Source of the DNA: Jatrophihabitans sp.
GTDB lineage: Bacteria > Actinomycetota > Actinomycetes > Mycobacteriales > Jatrophihabitantaceae
Reading direction: 5' to 3'
Length of the DNA stretch: 42,907 nucleotides
NCBI GenBank assembly: GCA_025963285.1
Contig: JAOPUX010000106.1
Location: 1 to 42,907 of the forward strand
The position numbers and the translations under genes are program-made. Below the pieces are notes generated by a model, which did no database searches, had not been told where the DNA came from, and saw only the letters and a list, made by a program, of their open reading frames with translations. Positions 7,584 to 16,358 of the stretch are shown one piece after another. How positions within the stretch are numbered: position 1 is the stretch's first letter; each line of letters opens with the position of its first letter.

Positions 7584-8387
7584 CTACCGGATGGCGGGAT
7601 CGGCCGGAATCAGGCCTTCTTTGTGGGCGCGGCCCAGTAGGGCTTCGACGGCGGCGTACCCGTCCTCGCCGAGGTCGCGGGTGAACTCGTTGACGTAGAG
7701 GTCGATGTGGCGGCGCTGGACGTCGGGCGACATTTCGGCGGCATGCTCGGCGATGTACGCGGCCGGCGCCGCGGGGTTCGCCCAGGCGTGCTCGACGGAA
7801 GCGCGGATGACCGCGGTGAGGTGGTCGGCGTCCAGCTCACGCTTGGCCAGGATGGCGCCGAGCGGGATCGGCAGGCCAGTGTCGGACTCCCACCACTCCC
7901 CGAGGTCGACGAGAGCGTGCAGGCCGTAGTCCTGGTAGACGAAGCGGGCCTCGTGGATCACCAGGCCGGCGTCGTAACGCCCGTCGCGCACTGCCGGCAT
8001 GATCTCGGCGAACGGCACCACGTCGATGCGGGCCGGTCGCTGGCCGGCGGCCCAGAGCCGGAAGAGCAGGTAGGCCGTCGAGCGCTCGCTCGGCACGGCC
8101 ACGGTGAGGCCGTCGACGTTCGTCGGCCCACCGCGGGTCAGCACCAGTGGGCCGCAGCCCCGGCCGAGCGCGCCACCCGTGGGCAGCAGCCGGTAGTCGT
8201 CGAGCAGCCAGGGCAGTGCGGCGTAGGAGACCTTCACGACGTCGAACTCCCCGCGTTCGGCCGCGGTGTTGGTGACGTCGATGTCGGCGTAGGTGATCTC
8301 GACGGGAGGCGCGCCGGGGATCAGCCCGTGCGTCCAGGCATGGAAGACGAAGGTGTCGTTCGGGCAGGGGGAGAACGCAAGCTTCAT
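7584..8387 (-). CDS. mqnD: 1,4-dihydroxy-6-naphthoate synthase (futalosine pathway)
   Basis: A 267-residue MqnA/MqnD-family protein with a periplasmic-binding-protein-like fold. It converts cyclic dehypoxanthine futalosine to 1,4-dihydroxy-6-naphthoate in the futalosine route to menaquinone. The N-terminal SPCPNDTFVFHAW, the ADIDVTN segment and VPSERSTAYLLFRLW are characteristic of MqnD rather than MqnA. The ATG at 8387 overlaps the stop of mqnB in an ATGA, so the two are co-translated. Its 3' end is flanked by tandem repeats. The other mqn genes are not in this window. This pathway separates the organism from classical men-pathway mycobacteria. Confidence 0.9.
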   Translation of the reverse strand: MKLAFSPCPNDTFVFHAWTHGLIPGAPPVEITYADIDVTNTAAERGEFDVVKVSYAALPWLLDDYRLLPTGGALGRGCGPLVLTRGGPTNVDGLTVAVPSERSTAYLLFRLWAAGQRPARIDVVPFAEIMPAVRDGRYDAGLVIHEARFVYQDYGLHALVDLGEWWESDTGLPIPLGAILAKRELDADHLTAVIRASVEHAWANPAAPAAYIAEHAAEMSPDVQRRHIDLYVNEFTRDLGEDGYAAVEALLGRAHKEGLIPADPAIR

Positions 8388-9019
8388 GACGTCAATTCTG
8401 CCGCGTCGATCGCGGCGATCGCGGTGCCGAGGGCGGCGAGCGCCTCGGGGATGCGCCAGGCGGCGCGGTCACGGGGTCCGACGGTGTTGCTGATCGCGCG
8501 CACCTCAGCCACCGGCACCCCGGCGCGCGCTGCGGCGGCGGCCACGCCCGCACCCTCCATCGCCTCGGCGACGGCGTCCGGATGGCGCGCGATCAGGGTG
8601 TCCGCCCGCTCGGCCGAACCGGTGACCGTCGCCACCGTGAGGATGGTGCCGAGGTGCCCACCGGTGCAGTCGGCCAGCTCCACCGCAAGGCGCGGGACGA
8701 CGTCGTAGCGCTCGCCGCCGAAGCCGAGCGCGGAGACCGGCCGGAAGCCCTCAGTGGAGTCGGCACCGAGGTCGGCGAAGACGATCGAGGCGGCCACCGC
8801 GATGTCGCCGGTCTGCAGCGGCGTGAACCCGCCCGCGATGCCAGCGGAGATCACCAGGTCGTAGGCCTCGGCCGCCAAGCGGAAGGCGGTGGCGGCGGCT
8901 GCCTCGGCCGGCCCCACGCCGCCCACGAGCACCTCGAGGCCGCCGGCACCGGCGCCGTGCGCGGCGGCGAGTATCGCGTCGCGCTCGGCGTCGACCGCGG
9001 TGACGACGAGGAGTCTCAC
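8384..9019 (-). CDS. mqnB: Futalosine hydrolase
   Basis: A 211-residue nucleoside-phosphorylase-fold hydrolase that removes hypoxanthine from futalosine. Visible signatures are the N-terminal LLVVTAVDAERDAIL, the GGVGPAEAAAATA loop, AGIAGGF, and EAMEGAGVAAAAA with the ribose-binding ME pair, followed by VRAISNTVGPRD. A longer frame exists upstream, but GTG at 9019 fits the family and lies 1 nt after the lipoprotein stop (TGA C GTG), which suggests translational re-initiation. Its stop overlaps the mqnD start by 4 bp. Together these two genes are a futalosine sub-operon attached to an MFS and lipoprotein pair. Confidence 0.9.
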   Translation of the reverse strand: MRLLVVTAVDAERDAILAAAHGAGAGGLEVLVGGVGPAEAAAATAFRLAAEAYDLVISAGIAGGFTPLQTGDIAVAASIVFADLGADSTEGFRPVSALGFGGERYDVVPRLAVELADCTGGHLGTILTVATVTGSAERADTLIARHPDAVAEAMEGAGVAAAAARAGVPVAEVRAISNTVGPRDRAAWRIPEALAALGTAIAAIDAAELTS

Positions 9020-9020
9020 G

Positions 9021-9473
9021 TCAGTGCTTGATCGAGACCTCGGCGACCCAGCTGCCGTTGGTGGTCGCGCTCTTCTGCGTGACCACCAGGAAGTAGCTGC
9101 CGACACCGTAGGGAACGTCGACGCGAGTGCTGTGGCTGTTCTTGACCGTGCCGGACTGGTAGTTGGCGCCAGAGATCGTCTGGAAGGTGCCGTTGCTCTT
9201 CTGCACGGCGGAGACGAGTGTCCAGGACTTGCTGGCCACCGCTCGGGGCACATCCACCAGGATCGACGAGCCGGCCGCGGCCTTGATCGTGCTCACGTGC
9301 CCCTTGGGGAAGTGGCAGTGCGACTGGTCTGCGCAGTAGGCCTGCGGTTTGACGACGACCGTGGTGTCGCCGGAGAGCACGGTGACGTTCGGCAGCGGCT
9401 TGGTGCAGGCCGCCAGCGAGGCGACGGCACCGATGCCGACAACGGCGGTGGCCAGGGCACGGGCGCGGCGCAT
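9021..9473 (-). CDS. Secreted lipoprotein, DUF2771-like
   Basis: A 150-residue lipoprotein precursor. The signal peptide RRARALATAVVGIGAVAS ends in the lipobox LAAC with the acylated cysteine at residue 23. The mature part has two closely spaced cysteines (CADQSHC) and a beta-rich domain ending GSYFLVVTQKS...WVAEVSIKH. AAGGAG lies 5 nt before the ATG. It sits between an MFS protein and mqnB, a position occupied in other actinomycetes by DUF2771 proteins (recalled). The function is unknown; it is probably anchored on the outer face of the membrane. Confidence 0.8.
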   Translation of the reverse strand: MRRARALATAVVGIGAVASLAACTKPLPNVTVLSGDTTVVVKPQAYCADQSHCHFPKGHVSTIKAAAGSSILVDVPRAVASKSWTLVSAVQKSNGTFQTISGANYQSGTVKNSHSTRVDVPYGVGSYFLVVTQKSATTNGSWVAEVSIKH

Positions 9474-9501
9474 ACGACTCCTTGCAGAGGGCGGGCAGTG
9501 C

Positions 9502-11277
9502 TCAGTACTGCCGGTCAGCTTTCCTGATGGAGACGCTACCGGTGTCTCCAGGACGGTCGCGCCACTCCTGCGTGGCCGTGGCGCGCGTCATGGCGCGCTG
9601 CCGCAGGAAGATCACCACCGCGACCCCGCCGGTGATGATGCCGGCGGCCCAGAAGCCGATCGCCCCACCGTGGTGGCTGTTGCTCGGCAGCAGTACACCG
9701 AGCGCCGCGCCGATCACCCATGCCAGCTGCAGGAAGGTCTCCGAGCGGGCGAATGCGCTTGAGCGAAGGGTCTCGACGACGTCGTGCTGGATGAGCGTGT
9801 CGAGCGCGATCTTGGACAGGGAGTTGGCCACCGAGCAGACGTACATGCCGACGATGGCGAAGAGCACGCTGAAGGCCACCGCCGCGACGATGCAGACCGC
9901 CGCCGTGATCGCCGTGGAGATGATGATGACGACCTCGGGCTTGGCCATGCGCAGCTTCGTGCCGATGGCCGTCCCGCTGAAGTTGCCGAAGCCCGCCGCG
10001 CCGACCACGCCACCGAGCTGCAGGGCCGCCTCGAGCCCGTGCGCGGTCGACTCGATGTAGAAGGCCAGGTAGATGGTGAGCAGCCCGCTGAGCAGCCGCA
10101 GCGCCGACTCACCCTGCAGGGCGGTGACGACGTGCGCGTCGAAGCCACGCTTGGCCCAGCTGCGGATCCGGACCGACGGCGGCACCCGATCCTGCTTGCG
10201 CGGCCGGGGCGGTTCCTGCGGATGCCGGGGAGCCGAGGCCGCCGAGTCGATCTGCGGCGGCAGCCGGAAGGCGAAGTAGGCGCACGCCGCGAAGGCGATG
10301 GCGGTGATGTAGAGCCCCAGGCTGTACGAGCCGGTGACCTTGATGACCACGCCGATCACACCGCCGGCGACGAGGGTGGAGCCGAGGCCGAAGATGGACA
10401 GGCGCGCGTTGGCGGAGGTGAGTGTCATCCCCTCCGGCACCAGGCGGGGTGCGGCAGCCGCTCTGACCACCCCGTAGGCCTTGGAGAAGACGAGTGAGCC
10501 CAGCGCACAGGGGTAGAGCACCAGCAGCTCGGTGGGGTGACCGGCCATGATGAAGGCGAGGATGGCACGGCCGATCGCGGTGCCGGCCATCGTCCAGCGC
10601 CGGCCGTGCTGCAGGCGGTCGAGCAGCGGGCCGATCACCGGCGCCACGATCGCGAACGGCGCCATGGTGATGAGCAGGTAGAGCAGGATGTTGCCGCGCT
10701 GCGCGGTGGTGGACGCCCCGAAGAAGACGGTGCCGGCCAGGGCCACCGTGATCATGGCGTCGGTGCCGTAGCTCAGCACCTGGTTCCAGATCAGGGCGGT
10801 GAGCCCGGACTGCTGCGCGCCGTCGGCCTTGCTGGCGGAGATCACCTTGCGGGTGACGAACCTGGCCGCGCGGTTGCTGTTGGAGAGCGCGCCCTTGGCG
10901 ATGGAGACGGCCGGCCGCTGCGGCCCGGCCGGCCCTGCCGAGGCGCCGGCCGTGTGGTGATAGGTGGCGCTGCCGAACGGATCGGCCTGCGGCCCAGGAC
11001 CCGGCGGGAGGTACCCCTGCCCATAGCCCGGCTGGTTGTAGCCCTGCGGGCCGTAGCCGGGCTGGTTGTAGCCGGGCTGGCCGTAGGTGGGCGGGACGGC
11101 GCCGTAGCCCGGCGCGGGTGCCCCGTAGCCCTGCGGGGGTGTCTGGGGCGGGGGGGCCGGCTGCGGGTACGGGGCGGTGCGGGGCGAGTCGTCCTGCGGG
11201 ATTAACCGCGGCTGATGGCTGGTGTGCCCAGACTTCGAGAACCGCTTCCGCGGTGCTTCGTCCGAACGCTTCGCCAT
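9502..11277 (-). CDS. MFS transporter with proline/tyrosine-rich N-terminal tail
   Basis: A 591-residue major facilitator-type membrane protein. The first 95 residues are a low-complexity cytoplasmic tail (PQGYGAPAPGYG, repeated QPGYNQPGYG units). Next comes a basic linker, and from about residue 155 twelve likely transmembrane helices. It resembles the M. tuberculosis Rv0876c family, which has the same place in gene order. I chose ATG at 11277 over the GTG at 11295 because AGGATGGGG precedes it at ribosome-site distance. It heads the run MFS, lipoprotein, mqnB, mqnD with gaps of 28 bp or less. The substrate is unknown. The Gly/Tyr/Pro tail could be disordered or condensate-forming (inference). 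Confidence 0.88.
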   Translation of the reverse strand: MAKRSDEAPRKRFSKSGHTSHQPRLIPQDDSPRTAPYPQPAPPPQTPPQGYGAPAPGYGAVPPTYGQPGYNQPGYGPQGYNQPGYGQGYLPPGPGPQADPFGSATYHHTAGASAGPAGPQRPAVSIAKGALSNSNRAARFVTRKVISASKADGAQQSGLTALIWNQVLSYGTDAMITVALAGTVFFGASTTAQRGNILLYLLITMAPFAIVAPVIGPLLDRLQHGRRWTMAGTAIGRAILAFIMAGHPTELLVLYPCALGSLVFSKAYGVVRAAAAPRLVPEGMTLTSANARLSIFGLGSTLVAGGVIGVVIKVTGSYSLGLYITAIAFAACAYFAFRLPPQIDSAASAPRHPQEPPRPRKQDRVPPSVRIRSWAKRGFDAHVVTALQGESALRLLSGLLTIYLAFYIESTAHGLEAALQLGGVVGAAGFGNFSGTAIGTKLRMAKPEVVIIISTAITAAVCIVAAVAFSVLFAIVGMYVCSVANSLSKIALDTLIQHDVVETLRSSAFARSETFLQLAWVIGAALGVLLPSNSHHGGAIGFWAAGIITGGVAVVIFLRQRAMTRATATQEWRDRPGDTGSVSIRKADRQY

Positions 11278-11366
11278 GACCCCATCCTGCCCCACTCCGC
11301 CGACGAAAATGCGTGCCGAGCGGGTACCTGTACCTCGACGGTAGTGCGATCGGCAACAATGGGCAT

Positions 11367-12233
11367 GTGACTGACACCGAGCTGCCCGCTGCCGAGGACG
11401 CCGTCGCCGCCGAAGAGGTGGGCGAGGAGGCCGTCGAGCAGACGCTCGAGGAGGCCGGAGCGCCTGCGGCCAAGGCCGAGCCGGCCCTGCCGCCGGTCCT
11501 CGACGAGCTGTTGGCCGGCGCGGTCGAACTCGCCCGCTCCGCCGCGATCGAGGTGGGCGGGTCGAGCGTCGGGGAGCATCTGGGCGTCGTCGCCGAGCTC
11601 GAGCTGGTGGCCACGCACGCCTTCGCCGCGTCCCTCACCGGCTACAGCGGCTGGTACTGGGCCGTCACGGTGGCCCGCGCGCCCGGCTCGGAGATCGTGA
11701 CGGTCGACGAGGTGGTGCTGCTGCCGGGCGCCCAGGCGCTCCAGGCTCCGGCCTGGGTGCCGTGGCACGAGCGGCTGCAGCCCGGTGACCTCAGCCCGGG
11801 TGACCTGCTGCCCGCGGACCCCGACGATCCGCGTCTCGTGCCGGCCTACGCCGTCGACGACGACTCCGATGAGATCCAGGTGGTGGAGGTCGCCAACGAG
11901 CTGGGCCTTGGACGGGCACGCGTGATGTCGCGCGACGCCCGGCTCGACGCCGCGCACCGCTGGTACTCAGGCGACCAGGGCCCGCGGGCGCCGATGGCCA
12001 AGCAGGCGCCTGCGCCGTGCGGCACGTGTGGCTTCCTGCTGCCGCTGGCCGGCTCGCTGCGGGCCGGCTTCGGCGTCTGCGGCAACGACATCACCGACAC
12101 CGACGGTCGGGTGGTCAGCGTCGAGTACGGCTGCGGCGCGCACTCGGAGGTCAGGGTGAGCGTGCCATCGCTCGCCGAGCCCAGCGGTGCGGTCTACGAC
12201 GACGGCGACACCTTCGAGACGAGCGCCAGCTAG
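11367..12233 (+). CDS. DUF3027 protein
   Basis: A 288-residue conserved actinobacterial protein (Rv0877-like by position). After an acidic Glu/Ala-rich N-terminus it has HAFAASLTGYSGWYWAVTVARAPGS, a central GDLSPGDLLPADPDD stretch and RDARLDAAHRWYSGDQGPRAPMAK. It ends with a cysteine-bearing region (CGTCGF...GVCGN...YGCGAH) that could hold a metal. GTG at 11367 fits; no clear SD precedes it. It is divergent from the MFS gene and its stop interlocks with that of DUF2530. The role is unknown. Confidence 0.85.
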   Translation: MTDTELPAAEDAVAAEEVGEEAVEQTLEEAGAPAAKAEPALPPVLDELLAGAVELARSAAIEVGGSSVGEHLGVVAELELVATHAFAASLTGYSGWYWAVTVARAPGSEIVTVDEVVLLPGAQALQAPAWVPWHERLQPGDLSPGDLLPADPDDPRLVPAYAVDDDSDEIQVVEVANELGLGRARVMSRDARLDAAHRWYSGDQGPRAPMAKQAPAPCGTCGFLLPLAGSLRAGFGVCGNDITDTDGRVVSVEYGCGAHSEVRVSVPSLAEPSGAVYDDGDTFETSAS

Positions 12234-12478
12234 AGCGTCCGGCCGGCCTTGCGGTGTCGGTTGGACAGCGCCCAGCCCATGAGGCCGACGACCCAGCCCG
12301 CCAGGCACGTCCAGAGCCAGACGCGGTGATCGTGGTGGTCGGGATGGTGGCCCAGCCAGCCGTAGAACGGCAGCAGCGCCAGGAACGCCACGAAGAACAC
12401 CGCAGTGCCAATGGCGGCCACCCGGCGGCTGTCCATCTGTACCGCGGGCGGCTGCCGCAGCTCGGGCTTGTCGGGCAT
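12230..12478 (-). CDS. DUF2530 small membrane protein
   Basis: An 82-residue protein with two transmembrane helices. It carries the DUF2530 signature VAFLALLPFYGWL...VWLWTCLAGWVVGLMGW and a basic tail (SNRHRKAGR). The ATG at 12478 starts MPDKPELRQP; longer upstream codons are shadow. Its stop and that of DUF3027 share the palindrome CTAG (12230-12233), so the two genes converge with 4 bp in common and no room for a terminator. It is divergent from pabBC. The function is unknown. Confidence 0.82.
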   Translation of the reverse strand: MPDKPELRQPPAVQMDSRRVAAIGTAVFFVAFLALLPFYGWLGHHPDHHDHRVWLWTCLAGWVVGLMGWALSNRHRKAGRTL

Positions 12479-12507
12479 GCTGCGCAGCGTAGCTGGAGGT
12501 GGTGGTC

Positions 12508-14478
12508 GTGACCCTGGTCGACGGCCTCGTGGTGCGCCCGGTCTCGGAGTGGCTCGCGCCGGTGAGCGACCCCGCGGTGGTGCTGCGCAGCGCTGCGGGC
12601 AGCACCGGCCTGGCCGCTCTGATCGGCGCCTGGGCGGGCGGGGGAGCGCTGCTCGTCGCGGCGCCGCTGCTGGTTCTCCCCGGTGGCGCCGACCCGATCG
12701 ACGCCTTGGCGAGCCGGCCGCGGCTGGGCACACCCGCCCCCGAGGACTTCGTCGGCGGCGGGTGGTTCGGCTGGCTGGCCTTCGACGGCCCGTCCCGGCT
12801 GGCGTTCTACGACCACGTGCTGCGGCTGCGGGCCGACGGCTGGTACTTCGAGGCCCTGGTCAGTGATCAGCGCGACGCGCTGTTGCAGGTCCGCTGCGAG
12901 GAGTTCGCCGCGCTGCTGGACTCGCGGCCGTCCCGCTCTGCCGGCTGGCAGGTCGGTGCCATGGGCGGGGCGTCCCGGCTGCGGCACCTTGCCGCCGTCG
13001 AGGAGGCGATCGAGGCGGTGCGGGCCGGAGACGTGTACCAGGCCAACGTCTGCACCCGGCTGGCCGGCGCCTTCGAGGGCAGCGCTCCCGAACTCTTCAC
13101 CGCCGCCACCGCTGCGCTCCGCCCCGCGTACGGCGCCTACATCGAGTCGGCGGACTCCACGCTGGCGAGCCTGAGCCCCGAGCTCTTCCTGCGGCGCCGG
13201 GGGCGCGAGGTGCGTAGTGAGCCGATCAAGGGCACCGCCCCGCAGTCGGCCGGTGGCGAGGCGGCGCTGCGGCAGTCGGCCAAGGACGCCGCCGAGAACG
13301 TGATGATCGTCGACCTGTTCCGCAACGACCTCGGCTCGGTGGCCGAGACCGGCAGCGTCACGGTGCCGGAGCTCCTCTCGGTGCAGCCGCACACCGGGGT
13401 CTGGCAGCTGGTGTCGACGGTCTCGGCCCAGCTGCGAGCCGAGGTCACCGACGCCGACCTGCTGCGGGCCGCCTTCCCGCCCGGCTCGGTCACCGGTGCG
13501 CCGAAATCCCGGGCGGTGCAGGTGGTCGCCGCGGTCGAGGCCGGCCCGCGGGGTGCGTACACCGGCGCCGTCGGCTTCGTCTCACCCGTCTGGGGCCTCG
13601 AGCTCAGCGTCGCGATCCGCACCTTCGAGATCGGTGACGGCCAGCTCCAGCTCGGTGTCGGCGGCGGGGTGACGGCCGACAGCGTGCCGATGCTGGAGTG
13701 GCGCGAGTGCCTGCACAAGGCGACGCCGCTGCTGACGGCGGTCGCGGCCCGGCTCGCCCCCGACGTCGCCACCCCGGAGTGCCCGCCCACGCCGGAGCAG
13801 CTGGCCGGCGGCCTGCTCGAGACGATGCTCTGCCGCGACGGCGCCGTGCTGCGTCTGGCCGACCACCTGGCCCGGCTGGACCGCTCGTGCCGCGAGCTCT
13901 ACGGGCTACCGGTGCCCGCAAACCTGCTGGACGACCTGCTCGCCGCGGCTACCCGCGCTACCGGCCGGGCCGTGCTGCGCGCGATCGTGGCCCCGGTCGG
14001 GCGGACGCTGCGCGGCACGGTCACCCTGGCCACGGCGGGTGCGCGCCCGGAGCCGTCGGCGGCTCGTACCGTGCTGCGTCCGGGCGGGCTGTGGCGGCAC
14101 AAGTGGGCGGGTCGTGACGCGCTCACAGCCGACGAGACCAGGCTGGGCACGCCGCTCTACCTAGCCCCGGACGGGGCCGTGCTGGAGACGAGCCGGGGCA
14201 GCGTCTTCCTCATCGAACCCGACGGCGGTCTCGTCACGCCACCGCTGCGCGACGATCTGCTGCCTGGGGTGACCCGCCGAGCACTGCTCGACCAGGCCCG
14301 TGACACTGGGCGCCGCCACTCCGTACGCCCCTTCGGCAGCGATGAGCTGCTGGCCAACGCGGCCTTCTGGACCAGCAGCGTCAGCCTGGCGGTGCCGATC
14401 GCAGCGGTCGACGGTGTTGCGCTGCCTCGGCGCGATGCGGAGATCGCCCAGCTGGCGGCGGGGCTGGCGGATCGTTAG
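12508..14478 (+). CDS. pabBC: Fused aminodeoxychorismate synthase component I / aminodeoxychorismate lyase (PabB-PabC)
   Basis: A 656-residue two-domain enzyme for p-aminobenzoate, the folate precursor. Residues 1-420 are a chorismate-binding domain: PIKGT with K241, the PabB catalytic lysine; AENVMIVDLFRNDLG; PGSVTGAPK. Residues 430-656 are a class IV PLP aminotransferase-fold lyase: GGLLETMLCRDG, with the PLP lysine probably K532 in RHKWAGRD; LETSRGSVFL. GGAGG at 12495-12499 is 8 nt before the GTG at 12508, so I prefer this to GTG 12499. A glutamine amidotransferase partner (PabA) is not in the window. Downstream, marR begins 34 bp later. Confidence 0.93.
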   Translation: MTLVDGLVVRPVSEWLAPVSDPAVVLRSAAGSTGLAALIGAWAGGGALLVAAPLLVLPGGADPIDALASRPRLGTPAPEDFVGGGWFGWLAFDGPSRLAFYDHVLRLRADGWYFEALVSDQRDALLQVRCEEFAALLDSRPSRSAGWQVGAMGGASRLRHLAAVEEAIEAVRAGDVYQANVCTRLAGAFEGSAPELFTAATAALRPAYGAYIESADSTLASLSPELFLRRRGREVRSEPIKGTAPQSAGGEAALRQSAKDAAENVMIVDLFRNDLGSVAETGSVTVPELLSVQPHTGVWQLVSTVSAQLRAEVTDADLLRAAFPPGSVTGAPKSRAVQVVAAVEAGPRGAYTGAVGFVSPVWGLELSVAIRTFEIGDGQLQLGVGGGVTADSVPMLEWRECLHKATPLLTAVAARLAPDVATPECPPTPEQLAGGLLETMLCRDGAVLRLADHLARLDRSCRELYGLPVPANLLDDLLAAATRATGRAVLRAIVAPVGRTLRGTVTLATAGARPEPSAARTVLRPGGLWRHKWAGRDALTADETRLGTPLYLAPDGAVLETSRGSVFLIEPDGGLVTPPLRDDLLPGVTRRALLDQARDTGRRHSVRPFGSDELLANAAFWTSSVSLAVPIAAVDGVALPRRDAEIAQLAAGLADR

Positions 14479-14509
14479 GGCTAATCATGTTCGTTAGTTA
14501 GACTAACGA
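14475..14509 (+). promoter_or_regulatory. MarR operator and leaderless promoter
   Basis: TCGTTAGT (14491-14498) and ACTAACGA (14502-14509) form a perfect 8-bp dyad with a 3-nt centre. A shorter TTAGGGCTAA dyad lies at 14475-14484. The centre contains TAGACT (14499-14504), a good -10, whose start point would be the GTG at 14512. A repressor bound here would block its own promoter. Confidence 0.75.
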
Positions 14510-14511
14510 CC

Positions 14512-14949
14512 GTGACGATGGCGACGAGCAACAGCACGGCCGAACTGGCCGGTGTGCTCCGCCCTGCGCTGCTGCGTCTCACCCGCCTGATCAGGATGCA
14601 GCGTGTCGACACCTCGATCACCCTCACCCAGCTCTCGGTGCTGGTGTCGATCGAGAACAACGGCCCGATGAGCCCCGGTGAGATCGCCTCGTGCGAGCGG
14701 GTCCAGCCACCGTCGATGACGAAGGTGCTCGCCTCTCTCGAGGAGCGCGGTCTCGTCGTACGCACCGTGCATCCCACCGATCGCCGGCAGGCCGTCATCG
14801 ACCTCACTGAAGCCGGTCACGAGCTGATCGACTCCGAACGTCTCTCGCGGGATCGGTGGTTCAGCCAGCAGCTGGCCCGGCTCAGCGAGGAGGAGCGGGC
14901 GGTGCTGCGCAAGGCGCTGCCGCTGCTCGACAAGCTGGCCGAGCTGTGA
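14512..14949 (+). CDS. MarR-family transcriptional regulator
   Basis: A 145-residue winged-helix repressor. The helix-turn-helix LTQLSVLVSIENNG...SPGEIASCERVQPPSMTKVLASLEERG is followed by the wing with the MarR hallmark DRRQAVIDLTEAG (residues about 85-103) and a C-terminal dimerisation helix. No SD is present, and a -10 lies 7 nt before GTG 14512, so translation is probably leaderless. An alternative ATG is two codons in. Its stop overlaps the MFS start (GTGA), which makes the exporter the obvious target. It occupies the Rv0880 position in the conserved order. Confidence 0.93.
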   Translation: MTMATSNSTAELAGVLRPALLRLTRLIRMQRVDTSITLTQLSVLVSIENNGPMSPGEIASCERVQPPSMTKVLASLEERGLVVRTVHPTDRRQAVIDLTEAGHELIDSERLSRDRWFSQQLARLSEEERAVLRKALPLLDKLAEL

Positions 14950-16241
14950 CGTCGGTAGCCCACAGACCCCCTGCTCAGACCAGCACCACAGCCGCACCGC
15001 CCGGCATGTTCCGTGCGCTGCGGGTCCGCAACTACCGGCTTTACGCCTCCGGGCAGCTGGTCTCGCTCACCGGCTCGTGGATGCAGCGGGTGGCCCAGGA
15101 CTGGCTCGTCCTCGAACTCACCAACTCGGGTACGGCGCTCGGGCTCGTCACCGCCCTGCAGTTCGGGCCGTCGCTCGTCCTCGGCCTCTGGGGTGGCGTC
15201 CTCGCCGACCGTGGCGACAAGCGCAAGCTGCTGCTGGCCACGCAGACAGGGCTGGCGCTGCTGGCCCTCGTCCTCGGGGTGCTCGACGTCGCGGGTGTCG
15301 TGACCTACTGGCAGGTGCTGCTCCTGGCGCTGCTGCTGGGCGTGGTCAGCTCGATCGACACGCCCGTGCGGCAGTCGTTCGTCGTCGAGATGGTCGGCAA
15401 GGAAGACCTGACGAACGCGGTGGCGATCAACTCCACCGTCTTCAACATCGGGCGCGTCCTCGGCCCCGCCGTGGCCGGCGTGATGATCAGCGCGGTGGGC
15501 ACGGGCTGGGCGTTCATCGGCAACGCCGGCTCCAGCGTGGCTGTGCTGATCGGGCTTGGGCTGATGCGCACCAGCGAGCTCTACCCGTCGGCCCCCGTAC
15601 GGCGCGCTCGCGGACAGCTCCGCGCCGGTTACGACTACGTCCGCGGCCGCGCCGACCTGATGCTGACCATGGCGCTGGTCTTCGTGCTCGGCACCTTCGG
15701 CCTGAACTTCCAGATCACCACCGCCCTGCTCGCCAAGCACGTCTTCCACCGCACGGCCAGTGGCTACGGGCTGCTGTCGACGACGCTCGCGGTGGGTGCC
15801 TGTGCCGGGGCGGTGCTCGCTACGCGGCGCAACTCCCGGCCCTCCCCGCAGTTCCTGCTGACGGCGACGGTGGCGTTCAGCGTCGTGGAGATCGCGACGG
15901 GCCTGATGCCGACCTTCCTGCTGACGGCACTGCTCCTGGTGCCCTGCGGCTTCCTGATGATCACCGTGGCGACGGCGGCGAACTCCTCGGTGCAGCTCGG
16001 CGTCGAGGCCACGATGCGCGGACGGGTGATGGCGCTCTACCTGATGTGCTTCATGGGCGGCACCCCCTTCGGCGCGCCGATCATCGGCTGGCTGGCCGGG
16101 CTAGCCGGCCCGCGCTGGGGACTGATCGGCGGTGGGCTGATCTGCGTACTGGCCACCGTCGGCCTCGGCGCGTACTTCGGCCGCAAGCAGGGACTGACGG
16201 CGGCGGACCTGGCCGGCCGCCTCACCCACGCCGCTACCTGA
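14946..16241 (+). CDS. MFS exporter (EntS-like, MFS_3 group)
   Basis: A 431-residue transporter with twelve predicted transmembrane helices. The N-terminal ALRVRNYRLYASGQLVSLTG and the loop GGVLADRGDKRKLL (the MFS motif A region) are typical of the EntS/MFS_3 exporter branch. The internal EAMTRGR-like EATMRGRVMALYLM is the matching second-half loop. The GTG at 14946 overlaps the marR stop, giving a two-gene operon controlled by the 14491 dyad. Drug or metabolite efflux is likely; the substrate is unknown. Confidence 0.93.
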   Translation: MTSVAHRPPAQTSTTAAPPGMFRALRVRNYRLYASGQLVSLTGSWMQRVAQDWLVLELTNSGTALGLVTALQFGPSLVLGLWGGVLADRGDKRKLLLATQTGLALLALVLGVLDVAGVVTYWQVLLLALLLGVVSSIDTPVRQSFVVEMVGKEDLTNAVAINSTVFNIGRVLGPAVAGVMISAVGTGWAFIGNAGSSVAVLIGLGLMRTSELYPSAPVRRARGQLRAGYDYVRGRADLMLTMALVFVLGTFGLNFQITTALLAKHVFHRTASGYGLLSTTLAVGACAGAVLATRRNSRPSPQFLLTATVAFSVVEIATGLMPTFLLTALLLVPCGFLMITVATAANSSVQLGVEATMRGRVMALYLMCFMGGTPFGAPIIGWLAGLAGPRWGLIGGGLICVLATVGLGAYFGRKQGLTAADLAGRLTHAAT

Positions 16242-16358
16242 GGCCGCCGCCACCGTCGGAGAAGCACCTCGCGTCGCTCCTCAAGTTGGCCGTATCGCTC
16301 GTCGCTCAGGCGCGTTACCGTAGCCCCACGGTTCTGGCTACCGGGGGGGTTGGCTGGC

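Noticed and set aside
16300..16345. Terminator hairpin after the MFS gene
   Set aside because: Only a 6-bp GTAGCC/GGCTAC stem with a 10-nt loop; too weak to call.
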